Shown here one piece after another: positions 18,519 through 27,268 of a stretch of DNA of 64,000 nt. The DNA is from Fodinibacter sp963833495 (GTDB taxonomy: Bacteria; Actinomycetota; Actinomycetes; Actinomycetales; Dermatophilaceae), in assembly GCA_963833495.1 (NCBI GenBank), contig CAWHYJ010000011.1:310001-374000 (forward strand), given 5' to 3'. Under the pieces are notes generated by a model that saw nothing but the letters and a program-made list of their open reading frames with translations, ran no database searches and was not told the origin of the DNA. Each line of letters begins with the position of its first letter. Position 1 is the stretch's first letter. The translations under genes were made by a program, and so were the position numbers.

Positions 18519-19190
18519 TCAGCCCTCGTCGCCGACGCGGACCAGGCCGCGGCGGTGGGCGACGACGACCGCCTCGAGCTGGGTGTGGGCGTCGAGCTTC
18601 ACCAGGATGCTCTTGATGTGCCCCCGGCAGGTGAGCACGGACATACCGAGCGCATCCGCGGCACCCTGGGTGTCCCTGCCCCGGGCCAGCTGCTCGAGGA
18701 CCTCGGTCTCCCGAGCGGTGAGGACCTCGGGTGGCGCGACGGGGCTCAGCGTCACCAGGTCGCCGACAAGGGTCGGGGGGACGACGAAGCGGTCGCGGCT
18801 GGAGGTCCGGACGGCGTCGAACAGGTCCTCGAGCCGCCCGTCCTTGGGCAGCACGGCGCTCGCGCCCGCGGACAGCGCCTCCTGGAGCACCGCCCTCGTG
18901 ACGAAGCCGCTCAGCACGACCACCCGCAGCGTCGGCGAGGCGGCCAGCAGCCGAGGGGTGGCCGCCACCCCGTTGCCGTCGCCGAGGTTGACGTCGATGA
19001 CGACGACATCAGGGCGGTGCTTTCGCACCAACGCCAAAGCCTCGTCCACCCCACCTGCCGTGCCGATGCAGCGCAGGTCCGGTTGCGGCCCGAGCGCCAG
19101 CGCGATGGCCTCGGCGAAGGTGCGGTGGTCGTCGACGACCAGCACCGTCGTCTCGCGCGGTGCGCCGGCGCGAACGTCCTGGTCTGTCAT
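18519..19190 (-). CDS. LuxR/NarL-family response regulator
   Basis: Start chosen at ATG 19190 because CAGGGGCAG lies upstream; an ATG at 19214 has none. The 223-residue protein has a receiver domain (VLVVDDH, phospho-acceptor Asp66 in VVIDVNLGDG, switch Lys in VLPKDG) and a LuxR helix-turn-helix (LTARETEVLEQLARGRDTQG). Partner of the kinase encoded just downstream. The usual Thr/Tyr following the HTH is replaced by VLTCRGHIKSIL, a mild deviation. Confidence 0.92.
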   Translation of the reverse strand: MTDQDVRAGAPRETTVLVVDDHRTFAEAIALALGPQPDLRCIGTAGGVDEALALVRKHRPDVVVIDVNLGDGNGVAATPRLLAASPTLRVVVLSGFVTRAVLQEALSAGASAVLPKDGRLEDLFDAVRTSSRDRFVVPPTLVGDLVTLSPVAPPEVLTARETEVLEQLARGRDTQGAADALGMSVLTCRGHIKSILVKLDAHTQLEAVVVAHRRGLVRVGDEG

Positions 19191-19295
19191 GTCGAGCTGC
19201 CCCTGCACAGTCATTGCACGTGATGCATGTGGCCCTCGACACGCGAGCGCCTGCCACAGTCTCAGCCTCGATGGCGACCGCGGCAATCGTCTGAA

Positions 19296-19311
19296 CGGTC
19301 AGTGTTGACCG
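19296..19311. promoter_or_regulatory. Small inverted repeat between divergent regulator genes
   Basis: CGGTCA-GTGT-TGACCG lies in the 206-base gap between the response regulator (minus) and the SARP-like gene (plus). It could be an operator for either, but the stem is short and no promoter boxes fix its position. Confidence 0.3.
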
Positions 19312-19396
19312 GGGCCCGGCGCATCCCCCATCTGGGGTGCACGTGGCACCACAGGTGGGGCATCCGGCCGGGGCCGCGGGGGCGCACCCTCGAGAC

Positions 19397-20455
19397 ATGA
19401 GCATGGACGGGACGGCGCACGCGCCCTCAGCCGAGGTGCCGACCGGCATCCACGGGACCCGTGACGTGCCGTCCACGGCGCACGGCGCCCCGCGGGTGGC
19501 GCTGTCGCTGTGCGGCGGCGTCACCGTGCGCGGAGAGCTCGGCACCCTGGGGCCCCGTCAGCTCGGCGGTGCCAGGTTCCGGCACATCCTGATCGCCCTG
19601 TCGGTGCGCACCGGCCACCCGGTGTCCAAGGTGCGGCTGGTGCACCTCCTGTGGGGCGATGCACCGCCCGCGGGCGCCATCGGCACCCTCGAGACCTACA
19701 TCAGCCGGCTGCGCCAGCGCTTCGACAGCGTCGCGGTCGCCGGCGGGTCGGTCGTCCGGACGGTGCCCGGCGGCTATGCCCTGGACCCGGCCGGCATCGC
19801 GGTGGACGTGGACGCCTTCACGCACGCCTGCCGGGCCGCCCGCGAACCCGGCCTCCCGACGGCCGTTGCTCTGGACCGCTGGTCTGCAGCCCTGCACACC
19901 ATCACCGGCGACTTCCTCGCCGGCGAGGCCGGCCCGGCCTGGTTCGACGACGCTCGCCACCTGCACCAGCTCCGGCTGGCCGAGGCCCTGGCCGAGGCCG
20001 CCGAGACCGCGCTCCGGGACGGGTCCCCGGCGGCCGCGGGACGGTTCGCGGCGCGGGGCCTTGCCGTCGACAAGCTGCACGAGAGCTGCTGGCGGCTGCT
20101 GCTCGAGTCCTTCGAGGCGCGTGGCCTGCCCGGTGAAGGGCTCCGAGCCTATGACGACTGCACACGCGTCTTCGCGCGGGAGCTCGGCTGCGCGCCGGGC
20201 CCCCACGTGCAGGCAGCCTTCGAACGGCTGTCTGCCGGCACGGCCGGCAGGGGGGCCGGCACCGACGACGGCCTCACCGCGGCGGTGCAGGCCGTGGTCC
20301 GGCTGTACGCCTCGGTGACACCGGATGACGCGCGGCACCCCCGGCCCGCCGACCTCGCCGCAGCTCCGTCGAAGGTCGCCGAGGCCTACCAGCTGCTCCA
20401 TGGCCTGCTCCTGCAGGCCGATGCGATGACCCGTCAGGTGCCCATGACGGCCTGA
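19397..20455 (+). CDS. SARP-type transcriptional regulator (winged helix plus BTAD)
   Basis: A 352-residue protein. Residues about 35-130 form an OmpR-like winged helix (LGPRQLGGARFRHILIALSV, VSKVRLVHLLWGDAPP, GTLETYISRLRQRF, GGYALDP), followed by a bacterial transcriptional activation domain of TPR-like helices (DVDAFTHACRAA ... AYDDCTRVFARELGCAPGPH). This is the layout of SARP/AfsR-type activators, which bind 11-bp direct repeats. ATG 19397 was chosen over a GTG at 19337. It lies next to the secreted propeller gene, which has 11-bp spaced repeats in its promoter region. Confidence 0.85.
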   Translation: MSMDGTAHAPSAEVPTGIHGTRDVPSTAHGAPRVALSLCGGVTVRGELGTLGPRQLGGARFRHILIALSVRTGHPVSKVRLVHLLWGDAPPAGAIGTLETYISRLRQRFDSVAVAGGSVVRTVPGGYALDPAGIAVDVDAFTHACRAAREPGLPTAVALDRWSAALHTITGDFLAGEAGPAWFDDARHLHQLRLAEALAEAAETALRDGSPAAAGRFAARGLAVDKLHESCWRLLLESFEARGLPGEGLRAYDDCTRVFARELGCAPGPHVQAAFERLSAGTAGRGAGTDDGLTAAVQAVVRLYASVTPDDARHPRPADLAAAPSKVAEAYQLLHGLLLQADAMTRQVPMTA

Positions 20456-20549
20456 TCACCAGCACGTCGCGCCACAGGTCCACCGACCTGGGTGGCTTGG
20501 CGTGCGACGCCGCACTATCACTGAAAATGGTTGTTACACAACGGTTTTC

Positions 20550-20566
20550 CCCAAGATCTTCCCAAG
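20550..20566 (+). promoter_or_regulatory. Direct repeat CCCAAG at 11-base spacing upstream of the propeller gene
   Basis: CCCAAG occurs at 20550-20555 and again at 20561-20566, one helical turn apart. SARP regulators typically contact such 11-bp phased repeats next to the -10 box. The site lies about 90 bases before the start of the secreted protein and just after the SARP-like gene. Confidence 0.35.
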
Positions 20567-20653
20567 GTCGAGGTGGAACGCTGAACACGATGCGACGCAA
20601 CCCTGCGCCGCGCCAGGGCGAGAAGGATCGCCTCGGGACCTTGGAGGCCGAAC

Positions 20654-23500
20654 ATGAACACGTACACCACAGCTGAGCGCCCTCGCGGACCGGGCGCCAC
20701 CGCCGCATCCCCTCGCCGGGGCCGGAACCGGGCCCGCGCAGCGGGCGCGCTCGCCGTCACCCTCGTCGCAGCCCTGCTGACCGCGGTCTTCGCCTCGTCC
20801 TCGGCGTCAGCCGCGATCACCACCGGCACCCTCGTGGCGAGCGGCCTGACCAGGCCGGGCGGGGGCGTCTGGCTCCCCGGTGGGGGTGGGCACTTCTGGG
20901 TGTCCGACGGCGTCCTCGGCCTCTGCGAGACGCTGCCGGCGACGGCCAGCACGACCAAGTGCAACGGCACCGCCAAGGGTGGCCAGGCCTACTTCTCGTC
21001 GACGAAGAGCCTCGTCTACGTCGCCGACACCTCGTCCAAGACCAACCAGGTCATGCGGATGCCGTACACCGCGGCATCCGACGGGCTCGGTGGCGCGACC
21101 ACCATCCAGGTGCCGAACGTCACCGCGGTCGGTGGAGGCTCCGGTGGAGGCCGCGCGCAGGGCGTGACTCTCGTGACCGGCCCGGACGGTGCCGAGCGGC
21201 TCTACGTCTCGTACCTCAAGTCCGGTGACGTGATGCAGGTGCTCAACCCCTCCGGCAAGGACAAGGCCGGCGCGACGGTCACGCCCACTGTGACCAGGGT
21301 CGGCGTGACGTCCGACGGCCGGGGCACCACCGCCCTGCAGGTCTTCACCCGCACCGACGCCGGTGGCGTGGTGCACGACGACCTCTACGTGGCCGAGTCC
21401 GGCGGCAACGGCCTGTCGGTCATCAAGGACGTCGACGGCACCGGTGGGCGTCCCGCCTGCAACCCCGCCTCACCCTGCGCTGCCACGACCGTCGCGAACG
21501 CGAGCGGTGGCGCCCTGTTCAGCTTCCCCGGTGGCCTGGCCAGTGACGGGGTGCAGCTGTACATCGGCGACTCGCCGCTGAACACGCCGGGACGGGTGCT
21601 CAGCTACAACCCCGTGACCGGCGCCCAAGGGGTGCTGTCCACCGACATCAGCCCGGCGTACACCTCGGCCTTCGACGGCGTGCGGCGCACCAAGTACCAG
21701 AACATCACCGGCCTCGGGCTGAACCCCGCGACCCTCGACCTCTACGTCGGCGACGACCCCAGCTTCCCGCTGGCCACGCCCGTCAATGCCCAGGGCCACC
21801 TCTGGAAGGTCGCGGGCGCCGCGGCCCAGCCGGTCGTCACCTCGGTCACGCCGAGCACCGGTGACGTCGCCGGCGGCACCGCGGTCACGATCGCCGGGTC
21901 GAACCTGGTCAACGCCGTCGCCGGGTCGGCCGACCCGGTCGCCTTCGGCAGCACGGTCAAGTTCGGAACCCTGACGGCCACTGCGGTCACCTGCCTCGCC
22001 GACGGCACCAGCTGCACGGCCACCAGCCCGGCATCCACGGGCGCGGGCGTCGTCGACGTGAAGGTCACCAACGCGGAGGCGCAGACGAGCACGGCAGTGG
22101 CGGCCGACCAGTTCACCTACACCGCCGCCGCCCCCGCACCGGGAGCACCCGTCGTCGCCAAGATCGCCCCCACCAGCGGGATGAGCATCGGTGGCACCGT
22201 GGTCACGATCACCGGAACCGCCCTGGTCAACCCCGACGGCACGGCATCCGTGCACTTCGGCACTGCAGCGGCCACCGCCGTGACCTGCCTGGCCGACGGC
22301 ACCTCGTGCACCGCGACGAGCCCGGCCGGCACCGACGGCTCGACCGTGGACGTCCAGGTGACGACCAACGTCGGCACCAGTGCGACCGTTGCCGCGGACC
22401 GCTTCACCTACGTCACGCCGGTGGCAGCGCTCTACAGCTACGGCATCACCGCCCCCAAGGGCGGCGTCACGTGGGTGCCTGACACCACCACCGCCAAGGG
22501 CCACTACTGGGTCTCCGACCACGGCAACGGCCTGTGCCGGCTCGACCCCGTCCCCGGAGCGACGATCGTCGCCCCCAACGTCGCCGCCTGCGACCCCGGC
22601 TTCACGATCGGCTCGCCGGGCCAGGCCGTCTACGACCCGCGGGCCAACGCCGACGGCACGCACTGGCTCTACGTCCCCGACAACGCCGTCCGGAGCCCGG
22701 GTGTGTGGCGCCTGACGTTCCACCCTGCAACGGCGACGATCGACACGCCCACCGCGATGGCTCCCGGTCTGATGGACAACCTGAAGACCAACTCGCTCGT
22801 GCTCGACCCGGTGGCCGACAGGCTGTACGTCGGTGACCTGGTCGACGGGAACATCCGCCGGATCAACGGTGCCGGCGCCGACCCGCGCACGCAGAGCGTC
22901 GACATCGTGGCCACGACCCAGCCGCAGAAGGTCGGCGGTGGAGCGGCCGGCCGCGGCATCAACGGCACGATGACGAAGCTGGGCAACCTGATCTTCCTCC
23001 CGGAGAACAACGCTGCCACCTACTTCGACACCACGGCCGCGTGTGCCAACCCGACGGCCAGCCCGAACCCGGCGCCGTGCGCGACGACCACGGTCAACTT
23101 CCTCAACACGCCGAGCCCGGTCTTCGTCGCCGGGGTCGCGGGTGACGCCGTGCACAACCAGCTCTACATCTCGGAGTCCCCGGGAACGGCGAACGCGACC
23201 ATCTACCGGTTCGACGTCTCGACGATCACGGCAGCCAACCCCGGTGGGTCAGCCGGCGTCGTCTACGTCACCGACGGCCGGGTGCCGGCAGCCGGGACCC
23301 CGGATGCCGTCGTGCAGTGCAGCCTCACGTGCACCCGACCGGCGGACCCGGCCCTCACCCCGGGCGGACTGACCGGCTTCCCGTTCGCGCAGGGCCTGTT
23401 CGTCGACCCGACGAGCTCGGCGCTGTACATCACCGAGGACGCCACTGCCGGAGCGCGCTCCGGTCGCGGACACGCCTGGACGGTGCAGTACACCCCCTAG
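20654..23500 (+). CDS. Large secreted beta-propeller protein with two IPT/TIG domains
   Basis: A 948-residue protein with ATG 20654 behind GGAGG. An Arg-rich n-region and a long hydrophobic segment ending near SASA form a signal peptide. Residues about 55-390 are NHL/SMP-30-like propeller repeats (repeated GGVWLPGG-, YVAD-, LYIGD-type strands). Two IPT/TIG immunoglobulin-like domains follow at about 394-491 and 499-589, each with TCLADGTSCTATSPA. A second propeller (about 600-948) repeats the same motifs, such as GVTWVPDT...HYWVSDHGNGLC. There is no LPXTG or membrane anchor, so it is probably released. Ligand unknown; extracellular carbohydrate or surface binding is possible. Confidence 0.85.
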   Translation: MNTYTTAERPRGPGATAASPRRGRNRARAAGALAVTLVAALLTAVFASSSASAAITTGTLVASGLTRPGGGVWLPGGGGHFWVSDGVLGLCETLPATASTTKCNGTAKGGQAYFSSTKSLVYVADTSSKTNQVMRMPYTAASDGLGGATTIQVPNVTAVGGGSGGGRAQGVTLVTGPDGAERLYVSYLKSGDVMQVLNPSGKDKAGATVTPTVTRVGVTSDGRGTTALQVFTRTDAGGVVHDDLYVAESGGNGLSVIKDVDGTGGRPACNPASPCAATTVANASGGALFSFPGGLASDGVQLYIGDSPLNTPGRVLSYNPVTGAQGVLSTDISPAYTSAFDGVRRTKYQNITGLGLNPATLDLYVGDDPSFPLATPVNAQGHLWKVAGAAAQPVVTSVTPSTGDVAGGTAVTIAGSNLVNAVAGSADPVAFGSTVKFGTLTATAVTCLADGTSCTATSPASTGAGVVDVKVTNAEAQTSTAVAADQFTYTAAAPAPGAPVVAKIAPTSGMSIGGTVVTITGTALVNPDGTASVHFGTAAATAVTCLADGTSCTATSPAGTDGSTVDVQVTTNVGTSATVAADRFTYVTPVAALYSYGITAPKGGVTWVPDTTTAKGHYWVSDHGNGLCRLDPVPGATIVAPNVAACDPGFTIGSPGQAVYDPRANADGTHWLYVPDNAVRSPGVWRLTFHPATATIDTPTAMAPGLMDNLKTNSLVLDPVADRLYVGDLVDGNIRRINGAGADPRTQSVDIVATTQPQKVGGGAAGRGINGTMTKLGNLIFLPENNAATYFDTTAACANPTASPNPAPCATTTVNFLNTPSPVFVAGVAGDAVHNQLYISESPGTANATIYRFDVSTITAANPGGSAGVVYVTDGRVPAAGTPDAVVQCSLTCTRPADPALTPGGLTGFPFAQGLFVDPTSSALYITEDATAGARSGRGHAWTVQYTP

Positions 23501-23508
23501 CCGCCGCT

Positions 23509-23555
23509 CACTGGTCGACCCCGCACCCCTGCCCCGAGTGCGGGGTCGACCAGTG
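23509..23555. terminator. Perfect 18-bp hairpin after the propeller gene
   Basis: The bases 23509-23526 are exactly complementary to 23538-23555, with an 11-base loop, 8 bases after the stop codon. A diverged second version (23570-23612) follows. No U-tract is present, as is common for actinobacterial terminators. Confidence 0.6.
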
Positions 23556-23569
23556 TTCGGCCCTCGGCG

Positions 23570-23612
23570 CTGGTCGGCCTGCGCCCCTGCCAAGAGCGCG
23601 GGTCGGCCAGTG
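23570..23612. repeat. Second, imperfect copy of the 23509 hairpin
   Basis: GCTGGTCGGCCTGCGC and AGCGCGGGTCGGCCAGTG flank a CCCTGCCA loop, echoing the sequence and loop of the first hairpin but with several mismatches that would be G-U pairs in RNA. The two units look like a tandem duplication of an inverted-repeat element. Confidence 0.5.
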
Positions 23613-23719
23613 TCCGGCACCATTGGCTACTGACGGATCGGCCCGGGTTGACATAGCCTCGGCAGCGCACCCACCGACCCCACTCCGTGGCAGCCGACTC
23701 GCACCAGGAGCACCCCGAA

Positions 23720-24343
23720 ATGGCAGACCTCTGGACCCTTGTCGCCGCCGAGCGGGGCGCACTCGCCGACGACCTCGCCGACCTCACCCCGGATCAGTGG
23801 GGCACCACGTCACTGTGCCCCGACTGGACGGTGCGGCACGTCGTCGCCCACCTCACCGCCGCTGCCTCCACGAGCCCGGGCGCGTTCGTGGCCCAGTTCG
23901 CCGGGGCCGGCTTCAACTTCGACAAGTACGCGAATGCCGGCATCGCGCGGCGGCTCGGCACCGACCCGGGCGCGACGCTGGCCGGGTTCCGCGCGGTGCA
24001 GGGGTCGACGACCGCCCCACCCGGCCCCAAGGGGACGTGGATCGGTGAGGTCGTCGTGCACTCCGAGGACATCCGCCGGCCGCTCGGCATCAGTCACGCC
24101 TACGACCCCGAGGCGCTCCGTCTGGCCGCCGACTTCTACAAGGGGTCCAACACCCTCATCGGCGCCAAGAACCGCATCGACGGACTCACGCTCAGGGCGA
24201 CCGACCTGGACTGGTCCACCGGTGACGGCCCGGCCGTCGAGGGACCGATGGCGTCGCTCGTCGCCGCCATGACCGGCCGCAGGGCGCCCGTCGACGACCT
24301 CAGCGGTGAGGGAGTCGAGGTCCTGCGCAGTCGCTGCAGCTAG
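23720..24343 (+). CDS. Maleylpyruvate isomerase/mycothiol-dependent DinB-like protein
   Basis: A 207-residue member of the TIGR03083 family. The N-terminal helix bundle has LVAAERGALADDLADL, then SLCPDWTVRHVVAHLT with the metal-binding His, and the second conserved VVVHSEDIRRPLG. Members are related to mycothiol S-transferases and maleylpyruvate isomerase; the substrate here is unknown. ATG 23720 lies behind CAGGAGCACC; a GTG at 23687 is an alternative. A paralogue is at 27667. Confidence 0.85.
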   Translation: MADLWTLVAAERGALADDLADLTPDQWGTTSLCPDWTVRHVVAHLTAAASTSPGAFVAQFAGAGFNFDKYANAGIARRLGTDPGATLAGFRAVQGSTTAPPGPKGTWIGEVVVHSEDIRRPLGISHAYDPEALRLAADFYKGSNTLIGAKNRIDGLTLRATDLDWSTGDGPAVEGPMASLVAAMTGRRAPVDDLSGEGVEVLRSRCS

Positions 24344-24391
24344 ACCATCCCGCGGGCTCGTGGCAGGGCGTGCGTGGGGTAGGAACAGGTC

Positions 24392-25054
24392 ATGGCTGAC
24401 ACCGCGATCTTCGACGTCGACGGAACCCTGGTCGACACCAACTACCAGCACGCACTGGCGTGGTTCCGCGCCCTGCGACGCTTCGACATCACCGCGCCGC
24501 TGTGGCGCCTCCACCGCGGCATCGGGATGGGCGGCGACCAGTTCGTCGCCGCCGTCGCCGGCCCGGATGCCGAGCGGGCGCACGGTGACGACCTGCGGCA
24601 GGCGTGGAGTGAGGAGTTCGACGCGCTGATCGGCGAGGTCCAGCCGTTCGAGGGCGCGCACGAGCTGCTGGCCGAGGTCAAGGAGCGCGGCTTCCGGCTG
24701 GTGCTGGCCAGCTCCGGGAAGGCCGAGCACGTCGAGGTCTTCCTCGACCTGATCGACGGCACGTCACTCGCCGACGCGTGGACCACCGCGGACGACGTAC
24801 AGAAGAGCAAGCCCGAGCCGGACGTCGTGGCGGCGGCGCTGGCCAAGGTCGAGGGTGCGAGCGGCATCATGGTGGGCGACTCGGTCTACGACGCTCAGGC
24901 GGCGGCCAAGCTCGGCATCCCCACCCTCGGGGTGCGCACCGGTGGCTTCTCCGTGGGCGAGCTGCAGGAGGCCGGCGTGCTGCAGGTCTTCGACTCGCTC
25001 GTGGCCTTCCGGTACGCCCTCGACGGCACTGCCCTGGCACGCGCCAGCCGCTGA
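24392..25054 (+). CDS. HAD-superfamily phosphatase
   Basis: A 220-residue haloacid dehalogenase-like hydrolase. Motif I is FDVDGTLVDTN (nucleophile Asp), motif II LASSGK, motif III Lys in KSKPEPDVV and motif IV GDSVYDAQAA. The cap is helical, as in phosphoglycolate phosphatase and beta-phosphoglucomutase relatives. Substrate not predictable. ATG 24392 with AGGAACAGG upstream. Confidence 0.9.
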   Translation: MADTAIFDVDGTLVDTNYQHALAWFRALRRFDITAPLWRLHRGIGMGGDQFVAAVAGPDAERAHGDDLRQAWSEEFDALIGEVQPFEGAHELLAEVKERGFRLVLASSGKAEHVEVFLDLIDGTSLADAWTTADDVQKSKPEPDVVAAALAKVEGASGIMVGDSVYDAQAAAKLGIPTLGVRTGGFSVGELQEAGVLQVFDSLVAFRYALDGTALARASR

Positions 25055-25083
25055 GAATTCGCGGCGGTCGCCCGGGTCCGGCG

Positions 25084-25279
25084 GAGGCGCACCGGCGCCT
25101 GCAGAGCAACCGTGAGATCGGCGTGGCCATGGCCATCCTCATGGACGAGCACCGATTCAGCCGTCAGGAGGCCTTCGACGGTGCTGCGGGTCGCGAGCCA
25201 GAACTCGAACCGCACGCTGGCGGAGGTCGCCTCCGAGGTGGCCGACACCGGCACGTTGACGATCACGCGGCCCGCCTGA
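25084..25279 (+). pseudogene. ANTAR-domain fragment with a frameshift
   Basis: The frame reads EAHRRLQSNREIGVAMAILM then DEHRFSRQEAFD, and after one extra G near 25181 continues VLRVASQNSNRTLAEVASEV to the TGA at 25277. This is the RNA-binding ANTAR domain that normally ends GAF-ANTAR regulators. The whole N-terminal sensor half and any start codon are missing, as the HAD gene ends 30 bases upstream. About 240 bases of featureless DNA follow. Confidence 0.65.
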
Positions 25280-25517
25280 CCGACCGGCATCTCGACGACC
25301 GGAGTCGATTCATGCTGCCCATGCCGGGTAGGACGTGGGCAGCCGCTGGGATCCAAGCCGAGTGTCCTCACGGTCAGGCGCCGTCGTGGTCAGGGACCGA
25401 TCACCCTCGTCCACGGGGGCGCTGCCGGCGTCGGGGACCGGCACCAGGGCTTCCCGGCTGGCTGAGGTTCGGGCAGGCTTGGCCGAAGGCAGGACGAACT
25501 GGGAAGGAGTGGTCGGG

Positions 25518-25700
25518 GTGGAGATCGACCGGCAAGAGATCGTTGATCAGCTCCGTGGCCGGAGCGAGGACGAGGCGGCCGACCGCGCGGAGCGGGAGCT
25601 GCCCGAGCAGGTGGACACCGAGGAGGACGAGGCGCTGCTCCACCAGCTCGGGATCAACCCGGCAGACCTGCTCGGCGGGATCGGCGGCACGTTCGGCTGA
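25518..25700 (+). CDS. Small acidic conserved actinobacterial protein
   Basis: A 60-residue product with a GTG start at 25518 exactly 8 bases behind GGAAGGAG. It reads VEIDRQEIVDQLRGRSEDEA and then ELPEQVDTEEDEALLHQLGI with a Gly-rich end. This is a recognisable small protein seen in many actinobacteria (often ending in GLDP-LLGGLGG). It has no known function. Confidence 0.7.
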   Translation: MEIDRQEIVDQLRGRSEDEAADRAERELPEQVDTEEDEALLHQLGINPADLLGGIGGTFG

Positions 25701-25794
25701 CCTGGCCTGACCTGACCTCATCCGGCCGCCGCTCACGTGAGGTGATGCAGAGGGCGGGCTCCATCGCGCACCCTGCAGCACCCGACGGGCAGGG

Positions 25795-26142
25795 TCAGCG
25801 CAGCCCCAGCTCGCCGTGCACCTGGAGGAGGTCCGCGACCTTGCGCAGGGTGGGGTGGGCCCCGCCCGTCGCGACATCCTGCCCGCCGCGCTTCGTGTCC
25901 CCGGCGAAGGCAGCGAGGTGGCGGATGGTGGCGACGTCGGCGAAGGCGAGCTGGCTCAGGTCGAGGTAGACCAGTCGTGACCCGTCGAGCTCGAGGCCCC
26001 GCAGGGTCTGGTCGAGGTAGGAGACCTTGGAGAAGTCGCACTCTCCGTGCAGCGCGACCCGCAGCACGTTCCCGTCGGTCACCGTCTCGACGCGCAGGCC
26101 ATTCACGTCGCCAGATCCTCTCGTAGTGGCCGCGTCGGCCAT
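25795..26142 (-). CDS. STAS-domain protein, anti-sigma factor antagonist-like
   Basis: A 115-residue STAS fold: LRVALHGECDFSKVSYLDQT, then LVYLDLSQLAFADVATIRHL. In classical antagonists the segment after DLS ends in a phosphorylated Ser (D-S-S-G); here it is DVAT, so regulation by RsbW-type phosphorylation would have to use the Thr or does not occur. ATG 26142 is the best start. It is divergent from an RsbW-like ATPase gene 300 bases away, suggesting a partner-switching pair. Confidence 0.78.
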   Translation of the reverse strand: MADAATTRGSGDVNGLRVETVTDGNVLRVALHGECDFSKVSYLDQTLRGLELDGSRLVYLDLSQLAFADVATIRHLAAFAGDTKRGGQDVATGGAHPTLRKVADLLQVHGELGLR

Positions 26143-26441
26143 GTGCCTTCCCGGTCCCACGGAAGCAGCCGCTCGCCTCGCCGGGCTTCCGGTCCTGGTT
26201 CGCCGGGAACGGCGCGGTCTCGTCTGGCCGTGCTCGAGGAACTCTCGGTTGTCGCCTCCATACCCCGGCCCGTCCCGGCCATGCATCCGCGGAAGCTGAA
26301 ACCGCCGTGGAGCCGGTGAGGCCTGAGCAGATTGGCGCGTCGGTCTCACGCCCTTGGCCCGGCAACGGTGGGACACTTCGCAGGGGATCTACGCGGCGCC
26401 CGGTTCGGTGCGCCAGATGGTGGGCAGGCAGTCTTGGGGGG

Positions 26442-26834
26442 GTGGGGATCACGTTGAGCTTCGACCAGGCGCAGGCATGGGTGCTGCCCTCCGACCTGTC
26501 GGCCGCTTCGCAGGCACGAGGTCACGTCGCAGCGATCTGTGCCGGGCTGCCCGACGAGACGGTGTACACCGCACGCCTGCTGGTCACCGAGCTGGTCTCC
26601 AACGCGGTGCTCCACGGCCGGGGAACGATCCGGCTCACCGTGGCGCGCGACCACGCGGGCGTGCGGGTGGAGGTGCACGACGAGAGCCCCCAGCTTCCCG
26701 TGGTCATGCATCGGTCGCCCTTGGCCGAGCACGGGGCCGGCCTGCGCCTGGTGTCGGCGATGGCCGGTAGCTGGGGCTCTGAGCCGCTGGCCGACGGGCA
26801 GCGCGGCAAGCGGGTGTGGTTCACCCTCCCCTGA
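26442..26834 (+). CDS. RsbW/SpoIIAB-like ATP-binding protein (HATPase_c)
   Basis: A 130-residue stand-alone HATPase_c domain: RLLVTELVSNAVLHGRGTI (N-box), VEVHDESPQLP (G1 box) and HGAGLRLVSAMAGSWG (G2 box). The N-terminus VLPSDLSAASQARGHVAAIC is typical of actinobacterial anti-sigma-kinase relatives. GTG 26442 follows a G-run; a TTG at 26454 is also possible. Probably works with the nearby STAS protein; no sigma factor gene is close. Confidence 0.82.
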   Translation: MGITLSFDQAQAWVLPSDLSAASQARGHVAAICAGLPDETVYTARLLVTELVSNAVLHGRGTIRLTVARDHAGVRVEVHDESPQLPVVMHRSPLAEHGAGLRLVSAMAGSWGSEPLADGQRGKRVWFTLP

Positions 26835-26883
26835 AGGCCACGCACGGCCAGGTAGCGTCGATCGGTGAGTTCTCCGGAGCAGC

Positions 26884-27123
26884 GTGACCCGGCCGCTCCA
26901 GCACTGGGACGACGAGATGCACGACCTGGTGCAAAGGGTCTCCCGTCGCGAGCGCGATCGCGCGGTCGGCGTGTGGCGCGACGCCCTTGACGCCAAGTTC
27001 TCGGGCTCACCCGTCTGGGTGCACGGCGACACCGCGATCGCGAACCTGTTGGTCGGGAGAACGACCGGCCGTCGGCGGTGCTCGACCTCGGGTGCAGCCA
27101 ACGTGGCGGCTTCGAGCAAGGGT
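26884..27123 (+). pseudogene. Fragment of an aminoglycoside phosphotransferase-family gene
   Basis: The piece HWDDEMHDLVQRVSRRERDR precedes VWVHGDTAIANLLV, the Brenner catalytic motif (HGDxxxxN) of APH/choline-kinase-like enzymes. One base later in frame comes SAVLDLGCS, the remains of the DFG-like motif. The ATP-binding N-lobe (about 150 residues) and the C-terminus are missing. Confidence 0.65.
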
Positions 27124-27268
27124 CCACGACCGGCTGTCGGTCGCCCCGGCGCTTGCACCCCACCCCCTGCGCTGCCACGCTGAGGCTGCCTCGCGGGATC
27201 TCGGTGGTAAACACGACCTGTCATCGGACCAGCCGGGTGGCATTCGGCACGGCAAGAAGGGGAAGCGC

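Noticed and set aside
21470..23155. 561-residue minus-strand frame opposite the propeller gene
   Set aside because: Composition (Arg, Gly, Val, Asp only) is typical of an antisense shadow; the plus strand has clear domains.
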